From assembly GCF_000285835.1 (NCBI RefSeq), contig NZ_HE978606.1:62001-126000 (forward strand): a DNA stretch of 64,000 nucleotides, given 5' to 3'. The notes below the pieces were generated by a model. It searched no databases and was not told the DNA's origin. It worked only from the letters and a program-made list of their open reading frames with translations. Below are positions 1 to 8,107 of this stretch, one piece after another. This DNA comes from Brevibacterium senegalense (GTDB taxonomy: Bacteria; Actinomycetota; Actinomycetes; Actinomycetales; Brevibacteriaceae). Each line of letters opens with the position of its first letter. Position 1 is the first letter of the stretch. Position numbers and translations under genes: made by a program.

Positions 1-1370
1 CGGAGGATCAGATCAATCGCGGCGGCTACGACATCGTGTCGACGTTCGACGAGGGCGCGATGGAGTCCGCGGTCGAGACGGTCGAGGCGCTGCCCGAGCT
101 GTCGGACGGCATGCACGTGGGCCTGTCGTCCGTGGATCCGGCCACGGGCGGTGTCGTCGCGATCTACGGCGGTGAGGACTACCTGGAGCGCGCGCAGAAC
201 ACGGCGACCCAGGACACCGCGCAGGCCGGTTCGACGTTCAAGGTCTTCACGCTCGTGGCGGGCCTGGAGAACGGCTACCGGCTCACTGATTACTTCTCCG
301 GCACCAGCGGAACGACCTTCAACTACGACGGCACCCCGTGGACCGTCCGCAACTACGGCGGATCGACGTACGGCTCTGTGAGCCTGCTGCGGGCCACCCA
401 GTCCTCGATCAACACGGCCTATGCGCAGCTGAACATCGAGGTGGGCCCGGACAAGACGGCGGACGTCGCGCGTCGCGCCGGCCTGCCGGACGACACCGTG
501 GGACTCGAGGAGAACGCGGCGAACGTGCTGGGCACCGCGAGCCCCACGGTCACGCAGATGGCCGGAGCGTTCTCCACGTTCGCGGCGGAGGGTCAGCACC
601 ACGACACGCACTTCGTGAAATCCGTCACGGACCCGGACGACAAGGTCCTCCACGAGGAGGACGAGGAGGGTAACGAGGCGTTCGACCAGGCGGTCGCGGC
701 GGAGACGTCGTATGCGCTCAGCAACGTCGTGACCGGCGGCTCCGGCTCGTACGCGATGAACCTGGGCCGCCCGGCGGCCGGCAAGACGGGTACGTCGCAG
801 AACGCGTACTCCGCATGGTTCGCTGGCTACACCCCCAACCTGTCGACCGCGGTGTCGATCTTCCGCGAGGACGAGGCGGGCAACCCGATCGAGATCGGCC
901 CGTACGGCGGTCGAGCCGAGATCACCGGCGGTTCGTACCCCACCATGGTGTGGACCGACTACATGAGCGGGGCCCTCGAGGCGATGGACCTGCCCGTCGA
1001 GGAGTTCCCCGAGCGCGGCGAGCTGCCACAGGTGGAGAAGCCGGACAATGACTCCGGCGTGCCCAACCAGGCACCCGCCCCGGCACCGCCCCAGGCTCCC
1101 GCGCCGCCGGCTCCGGACGACGGCGGCGGTGGCGGAGATGATTCCGGCAGCGACGAGGAGGAGCCCCGCGAGGAAGAGGAGCCTGAGGAAGAGGCACCGC
1201 CCGAGGAGGACGAGGGCGACGACGAGGATTCCGGCGACGGCGGAATCAATCCTGACGAGTTGCCGGAGGCGGATCCGCCGAATCCCGAGGAGCCGGAGCA
1301 GCCCGAGCAGCCGGAACAGCCGGAACAGCCCGAGCAGCCGCGGGAGCCGGATCCCGGTCGGACGAACTGA
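1..1370 (+). CDS. Penicillin-binding protein, transpeptidase part (5' end outside window)
   Basis: C-terminal part of a PonA-like penicillin-binding protein that cross-links peptidoglycan outside the membrane. The reading frame is already open at base 3, so the start lies upstream. The three transpeptidase motifs are present: SxxK as STFK (codons near 231), SxN as SIN (near 405) and KTG (near 783). The usual glycosyltransferase and membrane domains of a class A enzyme would lie before the window, so bifunctionality is inferred. After the catalytic domain comes a tail of about 110 residues rich in Pro, Glu, Asp and Gly, ending in five PEQ repeats; such acidic, proline-rich tails are common in actinobacterial PonA proteins. 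The next gene starts 27 bp later. In Mycobacterium the equivalent gene (ponA1) has the same neighbours. Confidence 0.9.
   Translation, partial: EDQINRGGYDIVSTFDEGAMESAVETVEALPELSDGMHVGLSSVDPATGGVVAIYGGEDYLERAQNTATQDTAQAGSTFKVFTLVAGLENGYRLTDYFSGTSGTTFNYDGTPWTVRNYGGSTYGSVSLLRATQSSINTAYAQLNIEVGPDKTADVARRAGLPDDTVGLEENAANVLGTASPTVTQMAGAFSTFAAEGQHHDTHFVKSVTDPDDKVLHEEDEEGNEAFDQAVAAETSYALSNVVTGGSGSYAMNLGRPAAGKTGTSQNAYSAWFAGYTPNLSTAVSIFREDEAGNPIEIGPYGGRAEITGGSYPTMVWTDYMSGALEAMDLPVEEFPERGELPQVEKPDNDSGVPNQAPAPAPPQAPAPPAPDDGGGGGDDSGSDEEEPREEEEPEEEAPPEEDEGDDEDSGDGGINPDELPEADPPNPEEPEQPEQPEQPEQPEQPREPDPGRTN
1293..1337 (+). repeat. 9-bp tandem repeat encoding Pro-Glu-Gln
   Basis: Five consecutive 9-bp units, CCG/CCC GAG/GAA CAG, encode PEQ five times at the end of the penicillin-binding protein. 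Third positions vary between units, so the repeat is not a recent slippage product. Copy number could still vary between strains. Confidence 0.85.
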
Positions 1371-1397
1371 GTCCGCCCGTCGCTTAGGCTGGTCCCC

Positions 1398-2849
1398 ATG
1401 GAGACGAGCACGGGACACACCAGCACGGGTCAGGGCTCCTCGGGCCCCTCACGCGTGACTCCCGCGCAGCTGGCCGCGCCCCTGCTGGGCGGGACCGGCG
1501 AGCGGTTCGCCCGCCCCGATCGCCGTGCTGCGTTCACGACCGGCTGGGTGCTCATGGGTCTGCTGGGGGTCTCCGTCCTCATCGGTCTGCTGGTCCAGGC
1601 GCCGTGCCTGAGCGGCGGCTACGAGCTGCCGCGCGCGGGCTTCCGCATGTGCCAGTCGCCGGTCGCGCTCGCGATGACGGGCGAGTACCTGCCCGACTCC
1701 GCCGGCCGCATCACGACCGGCCTGTCCGGCTTCGCCCCGCTCACGTACTGGTTCGTCGTCGTCATGACGATGGTGGGCGCCTCGACCGCCGAGGCCATGG
1801 GCCTCCTCCTCGTCGTCAACACCCTCGCACTCGCGGCTCTGGGCGCGGGCGTCATCGCTCTGGCCCGCGCCCTGGACTTCGGCGGCAGCTCCACCTCCCG
1901 CACCGTGAGCTTCTCGTGGACTGCCGCCGCGTTCGTCTCGCCCGTCATCGTCTTCAGCATGGGCCAGTCGCTGGACGCCGTGGGCGTCGCGCTGGCTGTG
2001 TGGGCGTGCGTGCTGCTGGCCGGCGGCCGGTCCACCGGATCCCTGCTGGCGGTGGGTGCGCTCCTGGCCGCCTCCGTCTTCGCCTCCCCGCTGGGCGCCG
2101 TCGTCCTCGTGGGCGTGCTCGTGACGGCCGCCCGCGATCGCGGCCACCTCATCCTCGTCGTCGCGGGCACGGCGATCACCGTCGGCCTGCTGGTCCTGGC
2201 GGACGGCCGCCTCACCTCCCGCCTGACCGTGTGGATGGGCGGCGCGGTGGACCGCGGCTCGATCGCCTCCGTCCTGCTGGCGCAGAACTGGGCACAGGAG
2301 AGCACACTCGCCACCGGCCTGCTGGTCGTGTGGACGATGGCCGTCGTCGCGCTGGCGGCACTCGCCGCCTCGACGATGATCTCCGCCCCGGCCGCCGCCG
2401 AGGCCGCGGTGACCCCCGCGGACACAGACACCTCCCAGCCGGCGCGGGATCGTCTGGAGCACCTGCGCGGCCTGGAGCGCGGCGACCGGATCGCCCACCT
2501 GCGTCAGATGGTGCTGGCGCTCACCGCGATGCTGGGCGCCTCCGTCCTCCTGGCACCGGGCTCGTCGACGACGATGTCGCTGTGGCTGCTCCCCTTCGCC
2601 GCGCTGGCGGTCCGCCGCCTTCCCGTCCTGGGATTCTGGTTCGTCGCGGAGCTCGCCTTCGCGATCGCTGTGCCGCTGTCGGACGTGGCGGCGCTCGACT
2701 CCTCGATCGGCCTCTCCGACCTGTGGATGGGCCTCATCGTCCTGCTGCGCTTCCTCGCCGTGGCCCTCATCATCGCGTTCGCGGTCGACGACCTGCTGCG
2801 GTCCGGCCGGACGCGGGCGGAGAGGATCAGGCGGTCCCTGGGCGCGTGA
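1398..2849 (+). CDS. Polytopic membrane protein, Rv0051/glycosyltransferase-87-like
   Basis: 483-residue integral membrane protein. After a soluble N-terminus of about 45 residues there are roughly ten hydrophobic segments, with a charged cytoplasmic loop near residues 335-370 (many Asp, Arg, Glu). Its place between the penicillin-binding protein and rpsF is that of Rv0051 in mycobacteria, a family related to polyprenol-phosphate-mannose-dependent mannosyltransferases; the function here is inferred from position and topology only. The short PCLSGGY and CQSP stretches after the first helix may form the extracytoplasmic loop typical of the family. A -10-like TAGGCT (1385-1390) ends seven bases before the ATG, so the mRNA is probably leaderless. 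The gene overlaps the convergent flavin reductase by 23 bp at the 3' ends. Confidence 0.75.
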   Translation: METSTGHTSTGQGSSGPSRVTPAQLAAPLLGGTGERFARPDRRAAFTTGWVLMGLLGVSVLIGLLVQAPCLSGGYELPRAGFRMCQSPVALAMTGEYLPDSAGRITTGLSGFAPLTYWFVVVMTMVGASTAEAMGLLLVVNTLALAALGAGVIALARALDFGGSSTSRTVSFSWTAAAFVSPVIVFSMGQSLDAVGVALAVWACVLLAGGRSTGSLLAVGALLAASVFASPLGAVVLVGVLVTAARDRGHLILVVAGTAITVGLLVLADGRLTSRLTVWMGGAVDRGSIASVLLAQNWAQESTLATGLLVVWTMAVVALAALAASTMISAPAAAEAAVTPADTDTSQPARDRLEHLRGLERGDRIAHLRQMVLALTAMLGASVLLAPGSSTTMSLWLLPFAALAVRRLPVLGFWFVAELAFAIAVPLSDVAALDSSIGLSDLWMGLIVLLRFLAVALIIAFAVDDLLRSGRTRAERIRRSLGA

Positions 2850-3459
2850 TCGTGAGGATCTCGCCCAGAGCGGACCATTCGTTCCTCCCCAGGCGCGCCA
2901 GTGGATCCAGCCGGTCCGCCAGCGGCAGGGTGCGGCCCCGCTCCGTCGACAGCGTGTCCGTGTCGACCGCGACCCGCACGACCCGTCCCAGGACCAGGTA
3001 GCTGGTCCCCACCGGGATGACGTTCTCGAGCGTGCACTCGAGGACGGCGGGTGAGGCGGCGGCCCGCGGTGCGGTCACGAGTGCGGAGTCCTCCTCCGCC
3101 AGACCGGCCCGTTCGAACTCGCTGACCTCGCGCGGATAGGGCGCGGACGTCTGGTTCGCGGCCTCGAAGAGGGGGCGCGAGACGAGCGAGATCGTGAACT
3201 CGCCGGTCTCCTCGACGTTCGCGACGGTGTCCTTCCGCGTCGTGGAGGAGAACAGGACGATCGGCGGGTCCTCCGAGGCCATGGTGAAGAAGGAGTGCGG
3301 CGCGAGGTTCGTGACACCCGCCCCGTCGACCGTGCCCACCCACGCGATGGGACGCGGGATGAGGATCGACTTCACGAGCAGGGTCGTCTCGCGGTCACCC
3401 AGCTGTGCGGGATCGAACTCCGTGCGCTGCGGCTGCGGGTGTGCGTCGGCGGCGTCCAT
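2827..3459 (-). CDS. Flavin reductase family protein (FMN-binding split barrel)
   Basis: 210-residue protein of the flavin-reductase-like family, which binds FMN and reduces flavin with NAD(P)H, often for a partner monooxygenase. Family hallmarks are the early IPRPIAWVGT strand and the following NLAPHSFFTMASEDPPIV stretch, then an FTISLVSR strand. The frame stays open upstream to 4020, but the ATG at 3459 is chosen because the family begins here and a CAGACT box ends six bases before it, the leaderless pattern repeated elsewhere in the window. It takes the place of Rv0052 in the mycobacterial order, though it is not obviously related to it. Its monooxygenase partner is unknown; the flavin monooxygenases at 27-31 kb are possible but distant. 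Confidence 0.85.
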   Translation of the reverse strand: MDAADAHPQPQRTEFDPAQLGDRETTLLVKSILIPRPIAWVGTVDGAGVTNLAPHSFFTMASEDPPIVLFSSTTRKDTVANVEETGEFTISLVSRPLFEAANQTSAPYPREVSEFERAGLAEEDSALVTAPRAAASPAVLECTLENVIPVGTSYLVLGRVVRVAVDTDTLSTERGRTLPLADRLDPLARLGRNEWSALGEILTITRPGTA

Positions 3460-3533
3460 GCGCCCAGTCTGCCACGGGCCAGCGGCAGCGGTCCGGGTCG
3501 CCCGTGCGGGCGACGGGTGTGGAGTCGATGCGC

Positions 3534-3539
3534 TACACT
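3534..3539 (+). promoter_or_regulatory. -10 box of the rpsF-ssb-rpsR-rplI operon
   Basis: TACACT fits an actinobacterial -10 box. Transcription would begin about seven bases later, at or just before the first base of the leader hairpin at 3546. No convincing -35 hexamer is seen at the 17-bp distance. Confidence 0.5.
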
Positions 3540-3545
3540 TGCAAG

Positions 3546-3585
3546 GCTGTCCGGTGCGCCCCTGTGCGCAGAACCAACGGACAGC
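3546..3585 (+). promoter_or_regulatory. Candidate S6:S18 autoregulatory RNA leader
   Basis: The rpsF 5' leader can fold into a two-storey hairpin. The outer stem is GCTGTCCG (3546-3553) with CGGACAGC (3578-3585), a perfect 8-bp match. The inner stem is TGCGC (3555-3559) with GCGCA (3566-3570). The asymmetric internal loop has a single G on the 5' side and GAACCAA on the 3' side. In many bacteria the S6:S18 complex represses its own operon by binding a hairpin with a CCG-containing internal loop in the rpsF leader, mimicking 16S rRNA. Position and shape match that element; the identity is inferred. Confidence 0.6.
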
Positions 3586-3651
3586 ACAACGCAAGTACCC
3601 TCCTGCCACGGATGGACCGTGGCCGCGAAGACCAGAGGAGGTGGGTGACAC

Positions 3652-3942
3652 ATGCGTAAGTACGAGCTCATGCTCATCCTCGATCCAGAGATGGACGAGC
3701 GCTCCGTGAGCACCACTGTCGAGAAGCTTCTCAAGGTTGTGCCGGCAGACGGCGGAACCATCGACAACGTGGATGTGTGGGGCCGTCGTCGGTTCGCCTA
3801 CGAGATCAACAAGAAGTCTGAAGGCTTCTACGTGGTCATCGACCTGAGCGCAGCCCCGGCGACCGTCAAGGAACTCGACCGCCAGCTGGGACTCAACGAG
3901 TCCGTCCTGCGTACGAAGATCCTCCGTCCCGACGCCGCGTGA
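3652..3942 (+). CDS. rpsF: 30S ribosomal protein S6
   Basis: 96-residue S6, a small-subunit protein that pairs with S18 on the 16S rRNA platform. The N-terminal [12 protein letters not shown] strand, the [10 protein letters not shown] core and the YVVIDL strand are diagnostic, and the length is normal. A strong AGAGGAGGT ribosome-binding site precedes the ATG. It is the first gene of rpsF-ssb-rpsR-rplI, all on the plus strand with gaps of 98, 33 and 15 bp, and it has the candidate autoregulatory leader described upstream. Confidence 0.98.
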   Translation: MRKYELMLILDPEMDERSVSTTVEKLLKVVPADGGTIDNVDVWGRRRFAYEINKKSEGFYVVIDLSAAPATVKELDRQLGLNESVLRTKILRPDAA

Positions 3943-4040
3943 TCGCACCCGCGATCTGACCCCACGGCGCTGATCCGACCGGATCCAGCGCCCCCATCCA
4001 CTCGAGTCGCACCCACGCACTGCGCAGCAGAGGAGTCACC

Positions 4041-4670
4041 ATGGCAGGCGAGACAGTCATCACCGTCGTCGGCAACATCACTGCCGACCCGGAGCTGAGG
4101 TTCACCGCGAACGGCGCCGCCGTCGCGAACTTCACCGTGGCCTCGACGCCGCGGACCTTCGATCGTCAGACCAACGATTGGAAGGACCAGGAGACCCTCT
4201 TCCTGCGGTGCAGCGCCTGGCGCGAGATGGCGGAGAACGTCGCGGAGACCCTGTCCCGCGGCACCCGCGTCATCGCGCAGGGCCGTCTGCGCTCCCGCAC
4301 CTTCGACACGAAGGAGGGCGAGCGTCGGACCGTGTTCGAGCTGGACGTCGACGAGGTCGGCCCCAGCCTGCGCTACGCGTCCGCGTCCGTCACGAAGAAC
4401 GAGCGCAGCGGCGGAGGCTACGGCGGCGGAGGAAACTTCGGCGGCCAGCAGTCCGGCGGGGGATTCGGTGGAGGCGCCCAGGGCGGCGGCCAGCAGGGAG
4501 GCTACGGCGGAGGCCGGGCACCCCAGCAGGGCGGCGGCCAGCAGGGCGGTCAGTGGGGGGCCAACCCGCAGCAGGGCGGACGTCCTGCGCAGGAGGACCC
4601 GTGGGCGTCGTCGAACCCGCAGGGCGGTGGCGGCTGGGGCAGCCCGGCCAACGACGAGCCGCCGTTCTGA
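4041..4670 (+). CDS. ssb: Single-stranded DNA-binding protein
   Basis: 209-residue SSB. Residues 1-110 form the OB fold, with [27 protein letters not shown] and GRLRSRTF matching the family. A flexible linker rich in Gly and Gln follows (about residues 120-185), with many near-repeats of GGGQQGG. The protein ends in DEPPF, the acidic tip through which SSB recruits replication and repair proteins. It lies between rpsF and rpsR, the usual actinobacterial place for the main replicative SSB. The Gly/Gln linker DNA is repetitive and may slip. Confidence 0.98.
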   Translation: MAGETVITVVGNITADPELRFTANGAAVANFTVASTPRTFDRQTNDWKDQETLFLRCSAWREMAENVAETLSRGTRVIAQGRLRSRTFDTKEGERRTVFELDVDEVGPSLRYASASVTKNERSGGGYGGGGNFGGQQSGGGFGGGAQGGGQQGGYGGGRAPQQGGGQQGGQWGANPQQGGRPAQEDPWASSNPQGGGGWGSPANDEPPF

Positions 4671-4703
4671 TCGACACCTCTCACACTCACCAAGGAGCAC
4701 ATC

Positions 4704-4943
4704 ATGGCGAAGCCGGATCCCCGGAAGCCCATCAAGAAGAAGGCGAACCCGCTCAAGCGCGGCGAAGCCGCCACCATCACCTACAAGGACACCGCGACGC
4801 TGCGCAAGTTCATCTCGGACCGCGGCAAGATCCGCGCCCGTCGCGTCACCGGTGTCTCCGTGCAGGAGCAGCGCATCATCGCGAAGGCCGTTAAGAACGC
4901 CCGTGAGATGGCGCTCCTCCCGTACACCGCCACCACTCGCTGA
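4704..4943 (+). CDS. rpsR: 30S ribosomal protein S18 (cysteine-free type)
   Basis: 79-residue S18, the partner of S6. The conserved core [21 protein letters not shown] and the [11 protein letters not shown] end are intact. The N-terminal part, [15 protein letters not shown], has no cysteines, and the later GNC of zinc-binding S18 is GVS. It is therefore a zinc-independent (C-minus) S18, although it sits in the primary operon. The spacing to ssb is 33 bp and an AAGGAG site precedes the ATG. Confidence 0.97.
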   Translation: MAKPDPRKPIKKKANPLKRGEAATITYKDTATLRKFISDRGKIRARRVTGVSVQEQRIIAKAVKNAREMALLPYTATTR

Positions 4944-4958
4944 TAGGAGGAGAGAAGA

Positions 4959-5417
4959 ATGGCAACCAGGAAGCTCATCCTCAATCAGGAAGTCGACCGT
5001 CTGGGCGCAGCCGGTGACGTCGTCGAGGTGAAGGCGGGCTACGCTCGCAACCTGCTCATCCCCCGCGGCTGGGCCACCCCGTGGACCCCGGGCGCGCAGA
5101 AGCAGATCGACGCGCTGCGCAAGGCTCGCCAGAGCCGCCAGATCGCGGACCGCGACGAGGCCCTCGCCCTCAAGGGCAAGCTCGAGTCGACGACCGCGCG
5201 CATCGAGATGAAGGCCGGCAAGGGCGGACGCCTCTTCGGCGCCGTCACCCCGGCGCTCGTCGCCGAGGCGCTGGCCACGGCCGTGGGCGGCGAGTTCGAC
5301 CGCCGTCAGGTCGCACTGCCCGGTCACGTGAAGACCGCTGGTCTCCACACCGCGACCGTGCGCGTGCACGACGAGATCACCGCGAACGCCAAGTTCGAGG
5401 TCGTCGGCAAGGCCTGA
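4959..5417 (+). CDS. rplI: 50S ribosomal protein L9
   Basis: 152-residue L9. The N-terminal domain carries the rRNA-binding signature (GDVVEVKAGYARNLLIPRGWA), followed by the long connecting helix (residues 50-80) and the C-terminal domain with the GRLFGAVT loop. The ribosome-binding site is AGGAGGAGAG just after rpsR. It is the last gene of the operon and is followed after 33 bp by a perfect intrinsic terminator. Confidence 0.98.
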   Translation: MATRKLILNQEVDRLGAAGDVVEVKAGYARNLLIPRGWATPWTPGAQKQIDALRKARQSRQIADRDEALALKGKLESTTARIEMKAGKGGRLFGAVTPALVAEALATAVGGEFDRRQVALPGHVKTAGLHTATVRVHDEITANAKFEVVGKA

Positions 5418-5450
5418 TCGCAGGCCCTGCCGGGGTGCGCACCCCGCAGT

Positions 5451-5494
5451 AGACCGAGGCCCTGGGAACCGCACGGTTCCCAGGGCCTCGGTCT
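5451..5494. terminator. Bidirectional intrinsic terminator after rplI
   Basis: A perfect 20-bp stem (5451-5470 with 5475-5494) closes on the loop GCAC and is followed by a short T run. It lies between convergent rplI and the CodA-like gene and can serve both. A second perfect palindrome, CGGGGTGCGCACCCCG (5431-5446), sits just before it. Confidence 0.93.
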
Positions 5495-5522
5495 TTCGCG
5501 TCTTCGCAGACAGGACCACCCC

Positions 5523-6761
5523 TCAGAAGAGGATCTCCGGGGTCGAGGGCTGCGTGCGCACCAGCTGCCGACCGTCGCGATAGGAGGCCAGCACCGGCGC
5601 GTTGAAGCTGAGCGCCTCGTACCACGTGGGCGCATCGAGCACGATGAAGCGGGCGGGCCTGCCCACCCCGAACCCGTAGGACTCCGGGTCCAGGTGCAGG
5701 GTGCGGGCCGCGTTGTGGGTGATGAACCGGTAGCTGCGGTCGATCTGCTCCTTGCCCATCATCTGCGTGACGTGCAGGCCGTTGAAGACGACGTCGCGCA
5801 GGTTGCCGGTGCCCAGCGGGTTCCACGGGTCGACGATGTCGTCCTGCCCGAAGCTCACATTGATGCCGGCTGCGGTCAGCTCCTCGACCCGCGTGACGCC
5901 GCGCCGCTTGGGGAACGTGTCAGCCCTGCCCTGCAGGTGCGTGTTGACGAGCGGGTTGGACACGAAGTTGATCCCGCTCATCGTGAGCAGTCGCAGGAGC
6001 TTCGTGAAGTAGGCGTTGTTGTACGAGTGGGTGGCCGTCGTGTGGCTGGCGGTGACGCGGTCGCGCAGCCCCATCTCCAGGGCGCGGGTCGCGAGGGTCT
6101 CCAGCCCGCGGGAGGCCTCGTCGTCGATCTCGTCGCAGTGGACGTCGACCAGCAGGTCGAACTCCTGGGCCAGCGCGCACGCGAAGTTGAGCGAGTCGAC
6201 GGAGTACTCGCGCGTGAACTCGAAGTGGGGGATCGCGCCGATGACGTCGACGCCCATCCCCGCAGCCCGTCGCATGAGCGCCTCGCCGTCCGGGAACGAC
6301 TGGATGCCCTCCTGGGGGAACGCGACGATCTGCAGGGTGATGGCGTCCTTCAGCTCCTCGCGCAACTCCAGCATCGCGGTGAGCGCGGTGAGATCCGGGT
6401 CGGTCACGTCGACGTGGGTGCGGACGTACTGGATGCCGAAGCGCGCCTGCTGGCGCACCGCCCGGTGGACCCGCTCCTTCACGTCCTCGACGGTGAGGGT
6501 GCGCTTGCGCTCGCTCCACACCTCGATGCCTTCGAAGAGGGTGCCGGACTCGTTCCAGCGGGGATCGCCCGCGGTGAGCGCGGAGTCCAGGTGGACGTGC
6601 GACTCGATGATGGGCGGCAGCGCCAGCCGGCCCTCCCAGTCGACGACCTCCTCACCCTCCCGGGGCGTGAGGGTCTCCTCGATCGCGGTGAACACCCCGT
6701 CCTCGACGCGGATGTCGCAGGGGGTCTCCGCATCCTCGATGCGCAGGTTGGTGAACAGCAC
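5523..6761 (-). CDS. codA: Cytosine deaminase-like amidohydrolase
   Basis: 412-residue zinc/iron amidohydrolase that closely follows E. coli cytosine deaminase, which converts cytosine to uracil and ammonia. Visible active-site parts are HVHLD (His55, His57), the AFPQEG glutamine (Gln150), DVHCDEIDD (His208, catalytic Glu211), SHTT (His240) and GQDDIVDP with the metal-ligand Asp near 307. E. coli has GHDD at the last place, so one neighbouring residue differs. The start is GTG with an AAGGAGG site eight bases before. It is the last gene of a three-gene minus-strand operon with a CodB-type permease 60 bp upstream. Related enzymes deaminate isoguanine, creatinine or other ring compounds, so the exact substrate is uncertain. 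Confidence 0.88.
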   Translation of the reverse strand: MLFTNLRIEDAETPCDIRVEDGVFTAIEETLTPREGEEVVDWEGRLALPPIIESHVHLDSALTAGDPRWNESGTLFEGIEVWSERKRTLTVEDVKERVHRAVRQQARFGIQYVRTHVDVTDPDLTALTAMLELREELKDAITLQIVAFPQEGIQSFPDGEALMRRAAGMGVDVIGAIPHFEFTREYSVDSLNFACALAQEFDLLVDVHCDEIDDEASRGLETLATRALEMGLRDRVTASHTTATHSYNNAYFTKLLRLLTMSGINFVSNPLVNTHLQGRADTFPKRRGVTRVEELTAAGINVSFGQDDIVDPWNPLGTGNLRDVVFNGLHVTQMMGKEQIDRSYRFITHNAARTLHLDPESYGFGVGRPARFIVLDAPTWYEALSFNAPVLASYRDGRQLVRTQPSTPEILF

Positions 6762-6821
6762 CTCTGGCCTCCTTCAGGCACTCATGGGCGGGGGGTCGGG
6801 CGCGGGCGGGCGACCGGCGGA

Positions 6822-8102
6822 TCAGGCGCGGGTGCGCTCGCGACCGCGCCTGATCAGCGCGCCGACCGTGTAGCAGACCACGGCCACCACCATCGCATTG
6901 ATCGAGGCGATCCCCCAGTCGACGAGCGCGCCGGACAGGCCGCCTGCGACGACGCCCACGACCGAGCCCCACACGACGGTGCGGTGCGGATCCGTGGGCC
7001 GCCGGTAGGCCGCGCGGCGCCACACGTAGTCGATGACGAGGATCGCGCCGATGGGCGGCAGCGCGACGTTGAGGAAGCTGAGCCAGCCGATGAAGTTGTC
7101 GTAGAGCCACAGCGCCGTGAGCGTCCCCAGGACGCCGGAGGCCAGCACGAGGGGCCGCTTGCGGATCTTCGTGATGTTCGCCAGGCCCAGCCCGGTCGTG
7201 TAGAGCGCATTGTTGTTCGTCGTCCAGATGTTGGCACCCAGGACGATGAGCGCGGGGATCATGAGCCCCTGGGCGATCATGACGTAGAAGATGTCGTCCT
7301 GACCGCTGAAGGCCCCGCCCACGGCGCCGAAGCTGAACATGAGCGTGTTGCCCAGGAAGAAGGCGACGACCGTCGTGATGACGGCGACGACGGGTGTCTT
7401 CGCGAAGCGCGTGAAGTTGGGGGTCGCAGTGCCGCCGGACACGAACGAGCCGACGACCAGGCCGATCGCGACGGTGAGCGTCATCCCGGTCGACTGGCTG
7501 AAGATCGCCTCGAGGCCGCCGCCGTCGCGGGTCGCCGTCACCATCGAGTACGTGCCCAGGACCGCGATGAGCGGGACGGACATGAAGCTCACGATCTCGA
7601 TCGCCTGGATTCCGTAGTACGCCGAGGCCGTCATGAGACCGCCGGCGACGAGGACGATGGGCCATGGACCCACCCCCAGCAGATCGCCCGTGGGCCGGGC
7701 GAACATCGCGACGCCCACGCCGAACCAGCCCATCTGGGTGAAGGCGATGAGGGCCGACGGCAGGTAGGAGCCGCGGGTGCCGAACGCGCGCTGCGCCAGG
7801 AGGTCCAGCCCCTCGCCGGTCTTCGCGCCGATGTAGCCCAGGGCGCCGGTGTAGGCGCCCAGGATGATCCCGCCGATCGTCGCCGCCCAGATGAAGCCGG
7901 TGAGGTCCACCCCGTTGCCCAGGTTGGCGCCCACGCTCATAGAGGCGGAGAAGAAGGTGAACCCCAGCATGACGAAGCCCACCCGCCAGAAGCCGCGCCG
8001 CTGGTTCAGCGGCACGGCTTCGAACGAGAAGTCCTGGTCGACGGGAGCGGCGGGCGGTGCGGGCTGCTGCGGCCCGCCGGTGCGATCAGGAGTCTGTGAC
8101 AT
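6822..8102 (-). CDS. codB: Cytosine permease-like NCS1 transporter
   Basis: 426-residue NCS1-family transporter with about twelve membrane helices, importing a nucleobase or related ring compound. FVMLGFTFFSASMSVGANLG, YIGAKTGEGLDLLAQRAFG and TQMGWFGVGVAMFARP are close to E. coli CodB. The ATG at 8102 begins a 30-residue soluble tail rich in Pro, Gln and Ala; the longer open frame upstream is only an overlap with the hydrolase gene. The start lies 5 bp after the hydrolase stop, so the two are translationally close. Confidence 0.9.
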   Translation of the reverse strand: MSQTPDRTGGPQQPAPPAAPVDQDFSFEAVPLNQRRGFWRVGFVMLGFTFFSASMSVGANLGNGVDLTGFIWAATIGGIILGAYTGALGYIGAKTGEGLDLLAQRAFGTRGSYLPSALIAFTQMGWFGVGVAMFARPTGDLLGVGPWPIVLVAGGLMTASAYYGIQAIEIVSFMSVPLIAVLGTYSMVTATRDGGGLEAIFSQSTGMTLTVAIGLVVGSFVSGGTATPNFTRFAKTPVVAVITTVVAFFLGNTLMFSFGAVGGAFSGQDDIFYVMIAQGLMIPALIVLGANIWTTNNNALYTTGLGLANITKIRKRPLVLASGVLGTLTALWLYDNFIGWLSFLNVALPPIGAILVIDYVWRRAAYRRPTDPHRTVVWGSVVGVVAGGLSGALVDWGIASINAMVVAVVCYTVGALIRRGRERTRA

Positions 8103-8107
8103 GAGGA

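Noticed and set aside
3460..4020. N-terminal extension of the flavin reductase
   Set aside because: It would overlap rpsF antisense, and the family starts at 3459, where a -10 box is in place.
3828..5519. 563-codon minus-strand frame over rpsF-rplI
   Set aside because: It is antisense to well-supported ribosomal genes and ssb and shows no domain.
5694..8099. 801-codon open frame on the plus strand
   Set aside because: It runs opposite to codA and codB and has the Arg/Asp/Glu-rich composition of a high-GC antisense frame.
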